From positions 1 through 64,000 of the forward strand of contig JBGCDH010000024.1 in NCBI GenBank assembly GCA_045105235.1: a DNA stretch of 64,000 nt. Reading direction: 5' to 3'. The notes beneath the pieces are model-generated. The model was not told the origin of the DNA, did no database searches, and saw nothing but the letters and a program-made list of their open reading frames with translations. The translations under genes and the position numbers were made by a program. How positions within the stretch are numbered: the first letter of the stretch is position 1; every line of letters starts with the position of its first letter. Positions 39,501 through 46,794 of this stretch are shown one piece after another. The DNA is from GCA-2684655 sp045105235. GTDB taxonomy: Bacteria > Planctomycetota > UBA1135 > UBA2386.

Positions 39501-39555
39501 CACGCAGTTCGTGACTTCGAACCGCAGCGTCAACCTGATCACGCAGACGCCGTAG
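36547..39555 (+). CDS. Secreted M36 (fungalysin-like) metalloprotease
   Basis: 1002 residues from ATG 36547 (MRNLAIASTLLALPSFVLAQ, signal peptide). An FTP/PepSY-type propeptide (about 50-230) precedes a Gly/Thr-rich beta insert and the protease domain. Zinc motif HEWGH is at about residues 454-458, with the third ligand Glu in NAEGVSEGWGD. A MAM/jelly-roll-like domain (about 700-900; FEGSAPGW, GGWTIDQVEV) follows, then a C-terminal domain (IPSAVGVRFYSQVLTVDAAG, TSNRSVN) shared with the arylsulfotransferase-like protein. It degrades extracellular protein after autoprocessing of the propeptide. The stop codon sits in the loop of an 11-bp hairpin. Confidence 0.93.
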   Translation: MRNLAIASTLLALPSFVLAQAPEASAPESLASKAALREFRQLPGSQWVVKWHPSTGTPAAIYGTGLKINDWRENSLAEARRHAEQVLRDNGEMLGLGSSDFKESIGARMGRTWTFTFEQSFGGVPVIDGRADVRINMAGVVSMLGSHAVPVPDSFVTVPTIGANVARGAAYIALGGEPAGTAPAPRLVIWSDTGSQGIAPFSLCWEVAVHELGADGSVGRYYVDASTGRVLEFRSDKHDCGLVSCGAKAEPVAPDAAAAADLAATPTVRLIEAPRKETALPTLTTVTLMAWTRTGNDAFSALQNVPLPNIVLNVPGIGQRTTDQNGEFEIDITAPVTISISSLDGVHHAPITGPSGPTGSVTVQPGVNATLQLLSQNASSAQAAHTTASYWTDRVNVWSRGILGNTAQLNTASNVGIDVNINQSCNAFYQGNTTNYYQQGGGCANTAFSTVVAHEWGHGLDDRYGGIANSNAEGVSEGWGDIIGMYLVDSPLLGSGFQSAGSPLRNGNNSRVFPYSSGSPHGAGQVWMGWAWRFREALRSSIGTAGAIALSNDLVIGSIAADATTREGCVLEVFLADDDDGNLLNGTPHYDELESASIQKGIPYPEIQLVAITHGPLSNTNGRLIPREVVCLAAPTQGAISQMQIVFDAGSGSVTRNMHPTGNNNQWIAMLPGIEQGIVDYRIEAVHSTGTTVRLPEAGNFSYIVDSGTFAGFYTEGFEGSAPGWTNGLVQTQNDWQQGAPAGDGGQSQGVAWADPSQAAVGNSCIGNDLGIGNFNGRYQSNVNNWLRSPVLDCTGRSGVRIRFRRWLTVEEAIYDQASLFCNGQLVWQNPQNGNLVDTSWQTVEYLVPWADNNPSVQFEWRLQSDAGLNLGGWTIDQVEVGETQAVMTDAELRFTPEQVVQGAPMQVEVTTPGNSRPYIIAVGDALGPTLVPGFPIIFAGGNLTLIGSATDASGVEVWNFNAPNIPSAVGVRFYSQVLTVDAAGTQFVTSNRSVNLITQTP

Positions 39556-39566
39556 CGGCGTCTGCG
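39542..39566. terminator. Hairpin with the stop codon as its loop; possible bidirectional terminator
   Basis: CGCAGACGCCG (39542-39552) pairs perfectly with CGGCGTCTGCG (39556-39566). The 3-nt loop is the TAG stop of the M36 gene. It lies between convergent genes (M36 plus, lipoprotein minus), as expected for a shared terminator. There is no T tract, as is common in high-GC genomes. Confidence 0.6.
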
Positions 39567-39621
39567 CGCGACGGCCGCGACGGCCTCCGGCTGCCGGCCC
39601 ATCGAGATGAGCCGGCGGCAA

Positions 39622-40752
39622 TCAGTAGGTCAGGCCCATGCCGAAGAACACCTGCTGGCGCTGCACCTCGGTGCGATCCACTTCGCCGAAAAGGTCGGTG
39701 TCGGTCTGGCCCATCACCGTGTGGTTCAGGCGATAGCCAAGCTCGGCGTGCAAAGAACCGAACTCGCCGCGCAGGCCGCCCCCGAGTTCGCCGGAAAGGC
39801 GCGGCAAGAAGTCGCGGTCGCTGCCGTTGCGGAACTCTTCGGTAAACATCACCGCGCCGGCGTCCCCACCGAAGCGCGTGAACAGCTGCAGGCTGGCGTC
39901 GTCGCCGCTGAGCAGGGTCAGCGTCGGCTCGATAACGATACGAGGGCCGGCCGATAGCCACTGGCGATCGACGCGCGAGGTCTCATGATCGAGCTGCTGC
40001 CAGCCGGTGTAGAGGCCCAGGCGAATCGGCAAACTCCAGGCGCCCGAATGACTGTCGAAGCGCAGGTGCGGGAAGACATCGAAGCCGCCAAGCTGCGCGT
40101 TCGCCCGCTGCGGGTCGATGCCGTCGTTCATCAAGCGACTGCGAAACAGGTCGTCGTTGCTGCCCCACCACTCTGCATGCAGGCCAGCGCCCTTAGCGGA
40201 ATCCAAGCGCAGACGCGCAAACAACGCCTCGGTGCGATCGTCGAACGGCGTGTCATCCGCACGAAACATGATGTTGCCAAAGCCCGCATCAAGCGTCGCC
40301 CGGAACGAACGCTGGTAACGGCGTGGACCGCTGCGAACAGGATCCGGCAGTCGCTGGTCCAGCTTGCTGCCGCGTTCAGGATCTTGATGGGCCTCTGGCG
40401 CGGCAGCGGGCGCCGGCTGCGTCTTCGCCAAAGAGGCGGCAACCGCTGCAGGATCGCTCGATCGATGCGCCGCATTTGCCGGCCAAGTCCTCAGGGCCCC
40501 GGATCGACCGAGGGGCAAATCCCCCATCGCATCGCGCCCCAACAACTGCCGAGACGACGAAGGGCGAAGCTCGGGAGCGTCTTCGATCACGGCGCTCAGG
40601 ACTTCGTCGAGCGAACGACTGGCGTCGCGACCGCTGCGTTCAAGGCGCGCGAGTCGATCCGCCTGCGCGTCCCGCCACGACGAATCGTTCGACGAGGCAC
40701 AACCGGTAAGGGCGGCCAGCACGGCAAGAGAAAGAAGGTTGGTAGCACGCAT
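39622..40752 (-). CDS. Putative outer-membrane beta-barrel lipoprotein
   Basis: 376 residues. Signal peptide MRATNLLSLAVLAALTGCASS with lipobox LTGC. A charged linker of about 130 residues follows, then a C-terminal part of alternating hydrophobic strands (FRATLDAGFGNIMFRAD, SLHAELGYRLNHTVMGQ) ending in an aromatic-rich strand FFGMGLTY, as outer-membrane barrels do. Function unknown. Confidence 0.7.
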   Translation of the reverse strand: MRATNLLSLAVLAALTGCASSNDSSWRDAQADRLARLERSGRDASRSLDEVLSAVIEDAPELRPSSSRQLLGRDAMGDLPLGRSGALRTWPANAAHRSSDPAAVAASLAKTQPAPAAAPEAHQDPERGSKLDQRLPDPVRSGPRRYQRSFRATLDAGFGNIMFRADDTPFDDRTEALFARLRLDSAKGAGLHAEWWGSNDDLFRSRLMNDGIDPQRANAQLGGFDVFPHLRFDSHSGAWSLPIRLGLYTGWQQLDHETSRVDRQWLSAGPRIVIEPTLTLLSGDDASLQLFTRFGGDAGAVMFTEEFRNGSDRDFLPRLSGELGGGLRGEFGSLHAELGYRLNHTVMGQTDTDLFGEVDRTEVQRQQVFFGMGLTY

Positions 40753-40848
40753 GGCAATGGTCCGCAGCGAGGCTCCGGCATGCGAGGCTACCCCGCCCGT
40801 AACGGCGGAGCGTGGCGGGCGACGGATCGAGCCCCATTCTTGCGGTGC

Positions 40849-40872
40849 GCCATCGCCGAACCTAGCGATGGC
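40849..40872 (-). terminator. 8-bp hairpin downstream of the SDR gene
   Basis: GCCATCGC (40849-40856) pairs with GCGATGGC (40865-40872) around an 8-nt loop, 48 bp after the SDR stop on the minus strand. No T tract follows, so it is only a candidate. Confidence 0.35.
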
Positions 40873-40919
40873 AAGGCGAACGGGCGCACCCGCGAAATCT
40901 GCGTCTCAATTCGAGCCGG

Positions 40920-41699
40920 CTACCACATGACCTGGCCACCGCAATGGCTGATCGCCTGCCCGGTCATGCCCCGCGCCGCCTTCGACGCCAGCCAGACCAC
41001 CAGCTCACCAATCTCTGCGGGCTCGAGAATGCGGCCCAGCGGCACCATGCCCATGGCCTGCGCCTTGGCTTCGTCAAAGCTCACGCCCATACCGTCCGCC
41101 ATCAGCTCGAGACCGTCCGCCGCCATTTCGGTATCGACCCAGCCGGGGCAGATGGCGTTGACGGTGATCTTGCGAGGCGCCAGTTCGAGCGCGAGCGCCT
41201 TGGTGAAGCCGACAACCCCGTGCTTGCTCGCGCAATACGCCGTGTAGCCAGGCACGCCAAAACGCCCCAGCACGGAGCTGATGTTGACGATCCGGCCACC
41301 GTCGCCGAGATGCTTCAGGACAGCCTTGCTGGCGTGATAGACACCGTCCAGGTTGATGCGGACGATTTCGTGCCAGCGATCGGGACCGGGCACCCCGCAG
41401 CCATTGGGTCCGCCGACCCCAGCGTTGTTGACGAGCACATCGATGCCGCCCCCCAGAGCCTTGCTGGCACGGTCCATGGCCCGCTGGATTCCCTTCTCAT
41501 CGGCAACGTCGCCGGTGACCGCAAACGCATCGACCTTGCGCTTTTTGAGCTCTGCAACCACGCGATTCAACGGCGCCCGCCGTCGCCCGAGCACCGCGAT
41601 GCTGGCGCCGCTCTTGGCAAGCTCGTGCGTGATCCCCTCGCCAATGCCTGTGCCTCCGCCCGTCACCACGCAACGCTTGCCTTTGAGTGCGCGACTCAT
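40920..41699 (-). CDS. Short-chain dehydrogenase/reductase (SDR), FabG-like
   Basis: 259 residues from ATG 41699 (MSRALKGKRC). Cofactor motif GGGTGIG, then NNAGVGG, catalytic YTAYCASK and the ICPGWVDTEM loop are all present. An NAD(P)H-dependent 3-oxoacyl or alcohol reductase is expected; the substrate is not determinable. The longer upstream frame to 41942 is antisense to the ChaN-like gene and is not used. Divergent to the ChaN-like gene with 184 bp between. Confidence 0.93.
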   Translation of the reverse strand: MSRALKGKRCVVTGGGTGIGEGITHELAKSGASIAVLGRRRAPLNRVVAELKKRKVDAFAVTGDVADEKGIQRAMDRASKALGGGIDVLVNNAGVGGPNGCGVPGPDRWHEIVRINLDGVYHASKAVLKHLGDGGRIVNISSVLGRFGVPGYTAYCASKHGVVGFTKALALELAPRKITVNAICPGWVDTEMAADGLELMADGMGVSFDEAKAQAMGMVPLGRILEPAEIGELVVWLASKAARGMTGQAISHCGGQVMW

Positions 41700-41883
41700 A
41701 CCGCGCCCTCCGCAGCTCTGCCGCAGCACCCGCCAGCAGCGGACCCAACAATGGTCTTGCAGCCACCGCGAACAAGTTCGCGGCCACCGCCAGAGAGAAC
41801 GACACGCACTTTGTCTTTCATGGCCTTGCGCTTCCTGGCCTTGCCTTTCGCATCGGCCACCTGGATTCTGGACAGCGGGCATC

Positions 41884-42732
41884 ATGCCGATGCGCCGCTT
41901 CGCCGCCATGCATTCGTTTCGATCCTTTGCCACTCGCACCAACGAGCCCTGCCGCGAGATCTACCGCGAGCGGCGACGCGCAACAGCCCTGGCACTCCTG
42001 GCTGCAGCCAGCGCCTGTACGCCGAGCAAGTTCCACTGGCCCAATACGCCCAAGGGCCGACTCAGCGCCTATCGCCAGAGCTACTTCGACGCTGTCGGCA
42101 CCCGGATCGTGGCAACCGTCGAGCGCGCCGACGCCATCGCCGAGATCCGACGCTCTGGCGCCGTCTGGCTTGGCGACCACCACCGCCACTCCCTCCTGCA
42201 CGGCCTCCAGCTGGAGCTGCTGGGTGCACTGAGCCGCAGCGGCGCCCCCATCGCCTTAGGCCTCGAGGCCATCGGCGAGCAGGACATCGAGCACGTGCGG
42301 GCATTCTTGGCCAGAAAGATCGACATGCGCCAGCTCCGGCGCCGGATGCTGCGCCGCTGGCCCGGATCATGGCTCGACGACCGCGAGCTCGATCCCTCGT
42401 TCTTTCAATCGCTGCTGGCGCTGGCACGCGAACGCCGCCTGTCCGTGTTTGCCCTGGAGCCAACGCCGCGGCTGCCGCTCGCCGAACGCGACGACCGTAT
42501 CGCAACGTCCATCGCCGCGGCCCGTGATCAACACCCCGAGCACCTGCTGGTGGTCGTCGTTGGACAGGCCCATCTGCTGGGGCAGGGCGACGTCATCCGG
42601 CGCAGCGGCGTCGGCGGTGTAGCCATCGGAGGTTTGCCGCCCGAGGCGCTGGCAGCTCCGACCAACTCACCGCCACGCGGCACGTTGGTGAAATCGGACG
42701 GCGGCGTGCTTTGGTTTGCCGAGATGTTCTAG
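41884..42732 (+). CDS. ChaN/Tiki-like lipoprotein
   Basis: About 282 residues from ATG 41884; ATG 41890 and 41908 are alternatives. A basic, Arg-rich N-terminus leads to ALALLAAASACTPS, a lipobox-like end. The core VWLGDHHRHSLLHGLQLELL and ALGLEAIGEQDIEHV, then HLLVVVVGQAHLLGQGDV, match the haem-binding-uptake ChaN/DUF399 fold of the Tiki superfamily. It may bind haem or iron at the membrane. Converges with the subtilase, 17 bp away. Confidence 0.75.
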   Translation: MPMRRFAAMHSFRSFATRTNEPCREIYRERRRATALALLAAASACTPSKFHWPNTPKGRLSAYRQSYFDAVGTRIVATVERADAIAEIRRSGAVWLGDHHRHSLLHGLQLELLGALSRSGAPIALGLEAIGEQDIEHVRAFLARKIDMRQLRRRMLRRWPGSWLDDRELDPSFFQSLLALARERRLSVFALEPTPRLPLAERDDRIATSIAAARDQHPEHLLVVVVGQAHLLGQGDVIRRSGVGGVAIGGLPPEALAAPTNSPPRGTLVKSDGGVLWFAEMF

Positions 42733-42749
42733 TCGCGCGGCACGCCACC

Positions 42750-44393
42750 TCACTCAAACGCAAACGCGCGAGCCGCGGCAACCGCCCGGTCCGCCTGCAT
42801 CATGCCGGCACCGTGCGTCGTATCCCGCCCCGGCTCGCCCATGTCCTTGCAGGTTGACTCCAGCAGCCGCTTGAGATGCCAAACGGGCAGGTCCGGATTC
42901 GCCTCGAGCATCAAGGCAGCAACTCCGGCAGCATGCGGCCCCGCAAACGAGTTGCCGCGCGGACCGGTCGCGAGCACGTCGCCGCCGTCTCCTTCTAGCA
43001 GAATCTTGCGGAGTCGTTTCGCGCGTGCTCCGGTCCAGACTTCCCGACGCGTCCAGACCGGAATGTCGGCGTTGCAGGCCAACACGTCGGGCTTGCATTG
43101 CGACGAATCGTCCGCGCCCGGCTGGTCGTAGAACGGAATCTCGGACCACGACACGGGACCCCGGCTGCTAAACGAAGGAACCTCACCGTTCCGGCCCACG
43201 CCGCTCGCGGCGATGACGCACGGGATGTCTTTGGGCGAGCCGATCTGGGTGCCGGCCGGTCGGCTCTTCGCATAGTTGCCAGCCCCGCCCACCGAAACGA
43301 TGCCGGCTGCGGCGAGGTGCTCGTGTGCCAGACGAAAGAGGCCGCGATAGGCCCCCATGCGAACCGGCTCCAACGTGTAGCTCATCGACAGCACGTCGGC
43401 GCCGTTGTCCAACGCATACTCGTAGGCGCGCAGCTGACCGCTGCCGGCGAGCGGCATGACCAGCGCCCGCGGCGCGACGCTGGTCGCCATTGGCCGGTCG
43501 CCATCCCCGGGCACCGGGCGCGCCGCAATCAGGCCTGCGCACATCGTTCCGTGGCGGTGCCCAGAAGGCGTAACGGAGTAGGGATTTTCCTGGCGGAAGT
43601 CATACCCAAAAACGTCGTCGACGTAGCCGTTGCCGTCATCGTCCTTGCCGTTGGGAACCTCGCCAGGATTGCGCCAGAGAGCTGGAAGCAACGCGGGAAC
43701 GGTCATCATGCCGTCGTCGAGAACCGCTACGACGACGCCCTTGCCGGCAACCCCGTGATCGGCCCACGCTCGATCCACCCGCACGGCCTTGAGGTTCCAC
43801 GGCACTGCCACCGACTTCGGATCAAAAGCGGCCTCGGCCTCGCTCGCACGACGCTCCTGCAGCAACTCACCGTAGAGCGCGGTCCACTCGCGATTGGCGG
43901 CCCTAGCATCCGACACCTCTCGCTGGTGCTGCTCTCCGTAGCGCTGCCGATAGACGAAAGCTACCTCGTCAAGCTCTGCCAACTTTGCGCAGGCTTCCGA
44001 CGTCGCCTCGCAGGCAAAGCCATTGACGATCCAATAGCGACGCAGCCCGCGAATCTGCCCCGCCTCGGCAAGCCGCTCCACATCGTCTCGCGCCGCCGCA
44101 TACGATTCGTCGGCATGCTTGCGAAGCGTTGCGACGATTCGCTTCCGCAGTTCCAAACGCCGGGTGCTTGCTGGCTGTGCTGCGCAGAATCGTTCGTAGC
44201 TACCGCCGCGCGGAAAGAGCTGCTCTTTCATCCGCACGAATACGGCCACGCGGCCGGCAACCACGGCCAACCCAGTATCGAGCTTGCTCTTCGCTTCCGG
44301 CCCGGCCACGCCTTGTTGCGAGACCGCGAACGACAAAACGCAAAGCGCGACCAAACACGCAAGGAAGCGACGAACGAATGAGAGAGAGTCCAT
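42750..44393 (-). CDS. Secreted subtilisin-like serine protease (S8)
   Basis: 547 residues from ATG 44393 (MDSLSFVRRFLACLVALCVLSF, signal peptide). A propeptide of about 190 residues precedes the catalytic domain: Asp in VVAVLDDGM, His in GHRHGTMCAGLIA, Ser in RGNSFAGPHAAGV (unusual N-S-F for the common T-S-M). DDGNGYVDDVFGYDF is the usual calcium-loop region. An exported endopeptidase. Transcribed in the same direction as the lipoprotein gene 28 bp upstream. Confidence 0.95.
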   Translation of the reverse strand: MDSLSFVRRFLACLVALCVLSFAVSQQGVAGPEAKSKLDTGLAVVAGRVAVFVRMKEQLFPRGGSYERFCAAQPASTRRLELRKRIVATLRKHADESYAAARDDVERLAEAGQIRGLRRYWIVNGFACEATSEACAKLAELDEVAFVYRQRYGEQHQREVSDARAANREWTALYGELLQERRASEAEAAFDPKSVAVPWNLKAVRVDRAWADHGVAGKGVVVAVLDDGMMTVPALLPALWRNPGEVPNGKDDDGNGYVDDVFGYDFRQENPYSVTPSGHRHGTMCAGLIAARPVPGDGDRPMATSVAPRALVMPLAGSGQLRAYEYALDNGADVLSMSYTLEPVRMGAYRGLFRLAHEHLAAAGIVSVGGAGNYAKSRPAGTQIGSPKDIPCVIAASGVGRNGEVPSFSSRGPVSWSEIPFYDQPGADDSSQCKPDVLACNADIPVWTRREVWTGARAKRLRKILLEGDGGDVLATGPRGNSFAGPHAAGVAALMLEANPDLPVWHLKRLLESTCKDMGEPGRDTTHGAGMMQADRAVAAARAFAFE

Positions 44394-44421
44394 GTTGGCG
44401 CCGATGTAAGGAAAATACAGT

Positions 44422-45045
44422 CTACGGCTGTGACCGCAGCGGCAGATGCTCAAGAGCATGCCGGTGCAGCCATGACATCAGTTCGCGGCTGTTGCGGAAG
44501 CCCGGCGTGCGGTCGCCGCCGATCGGCACGATGTCGCGCGCGTCCTGCTGGTCTTCGAGGCTGCGCGTTGGATCGAAAGCCTCGTCCCGGCGACGTAGCC
44601 AGACTCCGTGATGCTCGAAGCGCCACTGGACGCCGTGGCCGCGCGTCGAAACGAGCTTCCACTCGAGATCCCAGCGAGCCGAACGCAGCACGTCGACCTC
44701 TTCTAGCTCAAGTCTCAGCACGCGCAGCTCCAGCAGCGCGTCGGCCTGCACGGCCTGGCCAATCGCGTTCGTGTCCGAAGGATCGCCGGAGTACTCGGCG
44801 GCCTGCAGCAGGGCGCGCACCATCTCCCCCGGCACCACGTCGTAGCGGCGCCAGGCCACGGCTTGCGAAAGGCCCGGCAGCGCTTCTTCGGCAGCGTCGA
44901 TGAACGGCCAAACGGCCACCACTTCGGGCTGCGGCCCGCGGATCGGCACGACTTCGACCACCGAACCGACGCGACACGCAGAAACGCCCGCAAGCAGAGC
45001 CACTGCGGCCACTCGCGAGCGAGGCATCCAACCGGGTCTACTCAT
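44422..45045 (-). CDS. Lipoprotein of unknown function
   Basis: About 207 residues from ATG 45045, which lies inside the GATGAGTAG end of the M28 gene; ATG 45027 is an alternative. VAAVALLAGVSAC is a lipobox. The rest is a mixed alpha/beta domain (VVAVWPFIDAAEEALPG, RYDVVPGEMVRALLQAAEY, ALLELRVLRLELEEVDVL) without recognised family. It is probably coupled to the M28 peptidase gene upstream. Confidence 0.7.
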   Translation of the reverse strand: MSRPGWMPRSRVAAVALLAGVSACRVGSVVEVVPIRGPQPEVVAVWPFIDAAEEALPGLSQAVAWRRYDVVPGEMVRALLQAAEYSGDPSDTNAIGQAVQADALLELRVLRLELEEVDVLRSARWDLEWKLVSTRGHGVQWRFEHHGVWLRRRDEAFDPTRSLEDQQDARDIVPIGGDRTPGFRNSRELMSWLHRHALEHLPLRSQP

Positions 45046-46690
45046 CGCCACGCGGCAAGCGCGCCTCGCGTTGCGCCGTCTGCCAGGCAAACGTCGCCAT
45101 GATGACGGCCGCCTGCCGCAGGTCGTCGGCGACCGCATGGTCCCAGTTGTCCATGTTCGAATGGTGCGTCTGCGTCATGTAGCTGACCGGATCTTGGATG
45201 AACTGGAAGCCCGGCACGCCGACGCGCTGGAACGCGAGGTGATCGGTGCCCCCCGTATCGTCGCGCGTCAGCGTCGAGGCACCATGCACGTGGAACGGCA
45301 CCAGCCACGGCCGAAACACGGAGCGAACGGCATCGTTGCCCTGCAGGTAGACGCCGCGGATGCGGCCCGTGCCGTTGTCGAGATTGAAGTAGCCGGCCAC
45401 GCGCTGCGCTTCGGCAAGCGGCTCTTCGCGCGAGCCGAGGTGCGCCTTGACGTAGGCGCGCGAACCGAGCAATCCCTGCTCCTCGCCGCTCCACAGGCAG
45501 GCGCGGATCGTGCGCCGCGGCTTGGCGCCGGACTTCTTGCACCAGGCGCTGATCAAGCGCGCGGCCTCCATCACGACGGCGCTGCCGCAGCCATTGTCGG
45601 TGGCACCGGTGCCAGACTGCCAGCTGTCGAGGTGCGCGCCAATCATCGAAAACTCGTCCGCCTTGTCGTCACCGGCAAGGTCCGCGACCACGTTGCGGTC
45701 CATCAGGCCCTCGTCGAAAAACGTTGCCCGCAGCTCGAGAGCAATGCGCACCGGAACGCCTTTCGCCAGGACGCGACACATACGGTTGTAGTGTTCGACG
45801 GCGACCGTCAGCTGCGGCAACACCTTGGCGCCTGGGTCGCGCGCCTGCATGCGCTCCGCCCGCGGGGTATCCGGCGCATTGATGGCGCTCGCGCCGGTCG
45901 TGAAGACCGTTCCGTAGGTGCCCTTGCTGCCGCGGTCGATGATCGCAAGCGGGCTCTTCTGCTGCACGATCGCCAGCATTTGCTGACGCTTGCGGAAGCC
46001 CATCCGGAAATCGTTGCGTCGCCGCACCTGCTCCGCGCGATCGGCAGAGTCTTGGGCTTCGGCCACCTGCGAGTCCGCGAGACGCAGCAAGCTCTCCGAA
46101 TCGTGGCGCTTGGCGATGCCCTCAAAGGGCTCGGCGACGGTTCGCATCTCGTCCAACAAAACCACCTTGCCGCGGAGATCAGCGGCCTGCAGTTCGTCCG
46201 CGCTCATCGCCGCAACGTGCACGACGTCTGCTTCGACCCGACCTTCGACGCCCGGCGACCAGGCCTTGGCGTAGGCCAGCACCGGCCAGGGGTTGTCGCC
46301 AATCACGGCCATCGACACGTGCTCGCAGCGCCAGCCACGGCCAAACGGACCCCACTCTTCTTGGCGCGCCTGCATGCCCATCAAACCGAACTGCACAGCG
46401 GCCCAGTCCTGCGCCTTTTGAAGGTTGGGCGATCCCGTCAGACGCGGACCGTAGACATCGCACAGCCAGCTCAGATGGTCCATCACCTGCGAACGCTCGA
46501 GACCTTCTTCGAGGAAGAACTGCACAGCGGCCTTGTCGAGCGCTCCATCGGCCCCTGGCACGTCAGCCGAGGTCGTCGCCGGAGTGCTTGCCGGAGTCGC
46601 CGCCGGAACAGCCGCCGGGCCTTGCGCCAGCAAAGTTGTGGACACCGCCAACAGCGGCAAAACGGCAAGAGTCGAGGATAGCAAACGCAT
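45038..46690 (-). CDS. Secreted M28-family metallopeptidase
   Basis: 550 residues. Signal peptide MRLLSSTLAVLPLLAVSTTLLAQ. After a Thr/Pro/Ala-rich linker, a PA-like insert spans the middle, and the zinc ligands read GAHLDSW, GATDNGCG, CLWSGEEQGLLG, FNLDNGTG and QTHHSNMDNWDH, all as in M28 aminopeptidases/carboxypeptidases. It trims peptides outside the cytoplasm. Divergent to the deiodinase-like selenoprotein with a 104-bp gap. Confidence 0.95.
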   Translation of the reverse strand: MRLLSSTLAVLPLLAVSTTLLAQGPAAVPAATPASTPATTSADVPGADGALDKAAVQFFLEEGLERSQVMDHLSWLCDVYGPRLTGSPNLQKAQDWAAVQFGLMGMQARQEEWGPFGRGWRCEHVSMAVIGDNPWPVLAYAKAWSPGVEGRVEADVVHVAAMSADELQAADLRGKVVLLDEMRTVAEPFEGIAKRHDSESLLRLADSQVAEAQDSADRAEQVRRRNDFRMGFRKRQQMLAIVQQKSPLAIIDRGSKGTYGTVFTTGASAINAPDTPRAERMQARDPGAKVLPQLTVAVEHYNRMCRVLAKGVPVRIALELRATFFDEGLMDRNVVADLAGDDKADEFSMIGAHLDSWQSGTGATDNGCGSAVVMEAARLISAWCKKSGAKPRRTIRACLWSGEEQGLLGSRAYVKAHLGSREEPLAEAQRVAGYFNLDNGTGRIRGVYLQGNDAVRSVFRPWLVPFHVHGASTLTRDDTGGTDHLAFQRVGVPGFQFIQDPVSYMTQTHHSNMDNWDHAVADDLRQAAVIMATFAWQTAQREARLPRGDE

Positions 46691-46794
46691 GGTAGACCGT
46701 TGTCGAAAGCGAAGGAGCAGCGAGAGTCGTCAAAACTGACCCCTATCGTTTACGCGCTGGTTACGATGACGGCGAGGCCTGTCCAATCAGCAAT

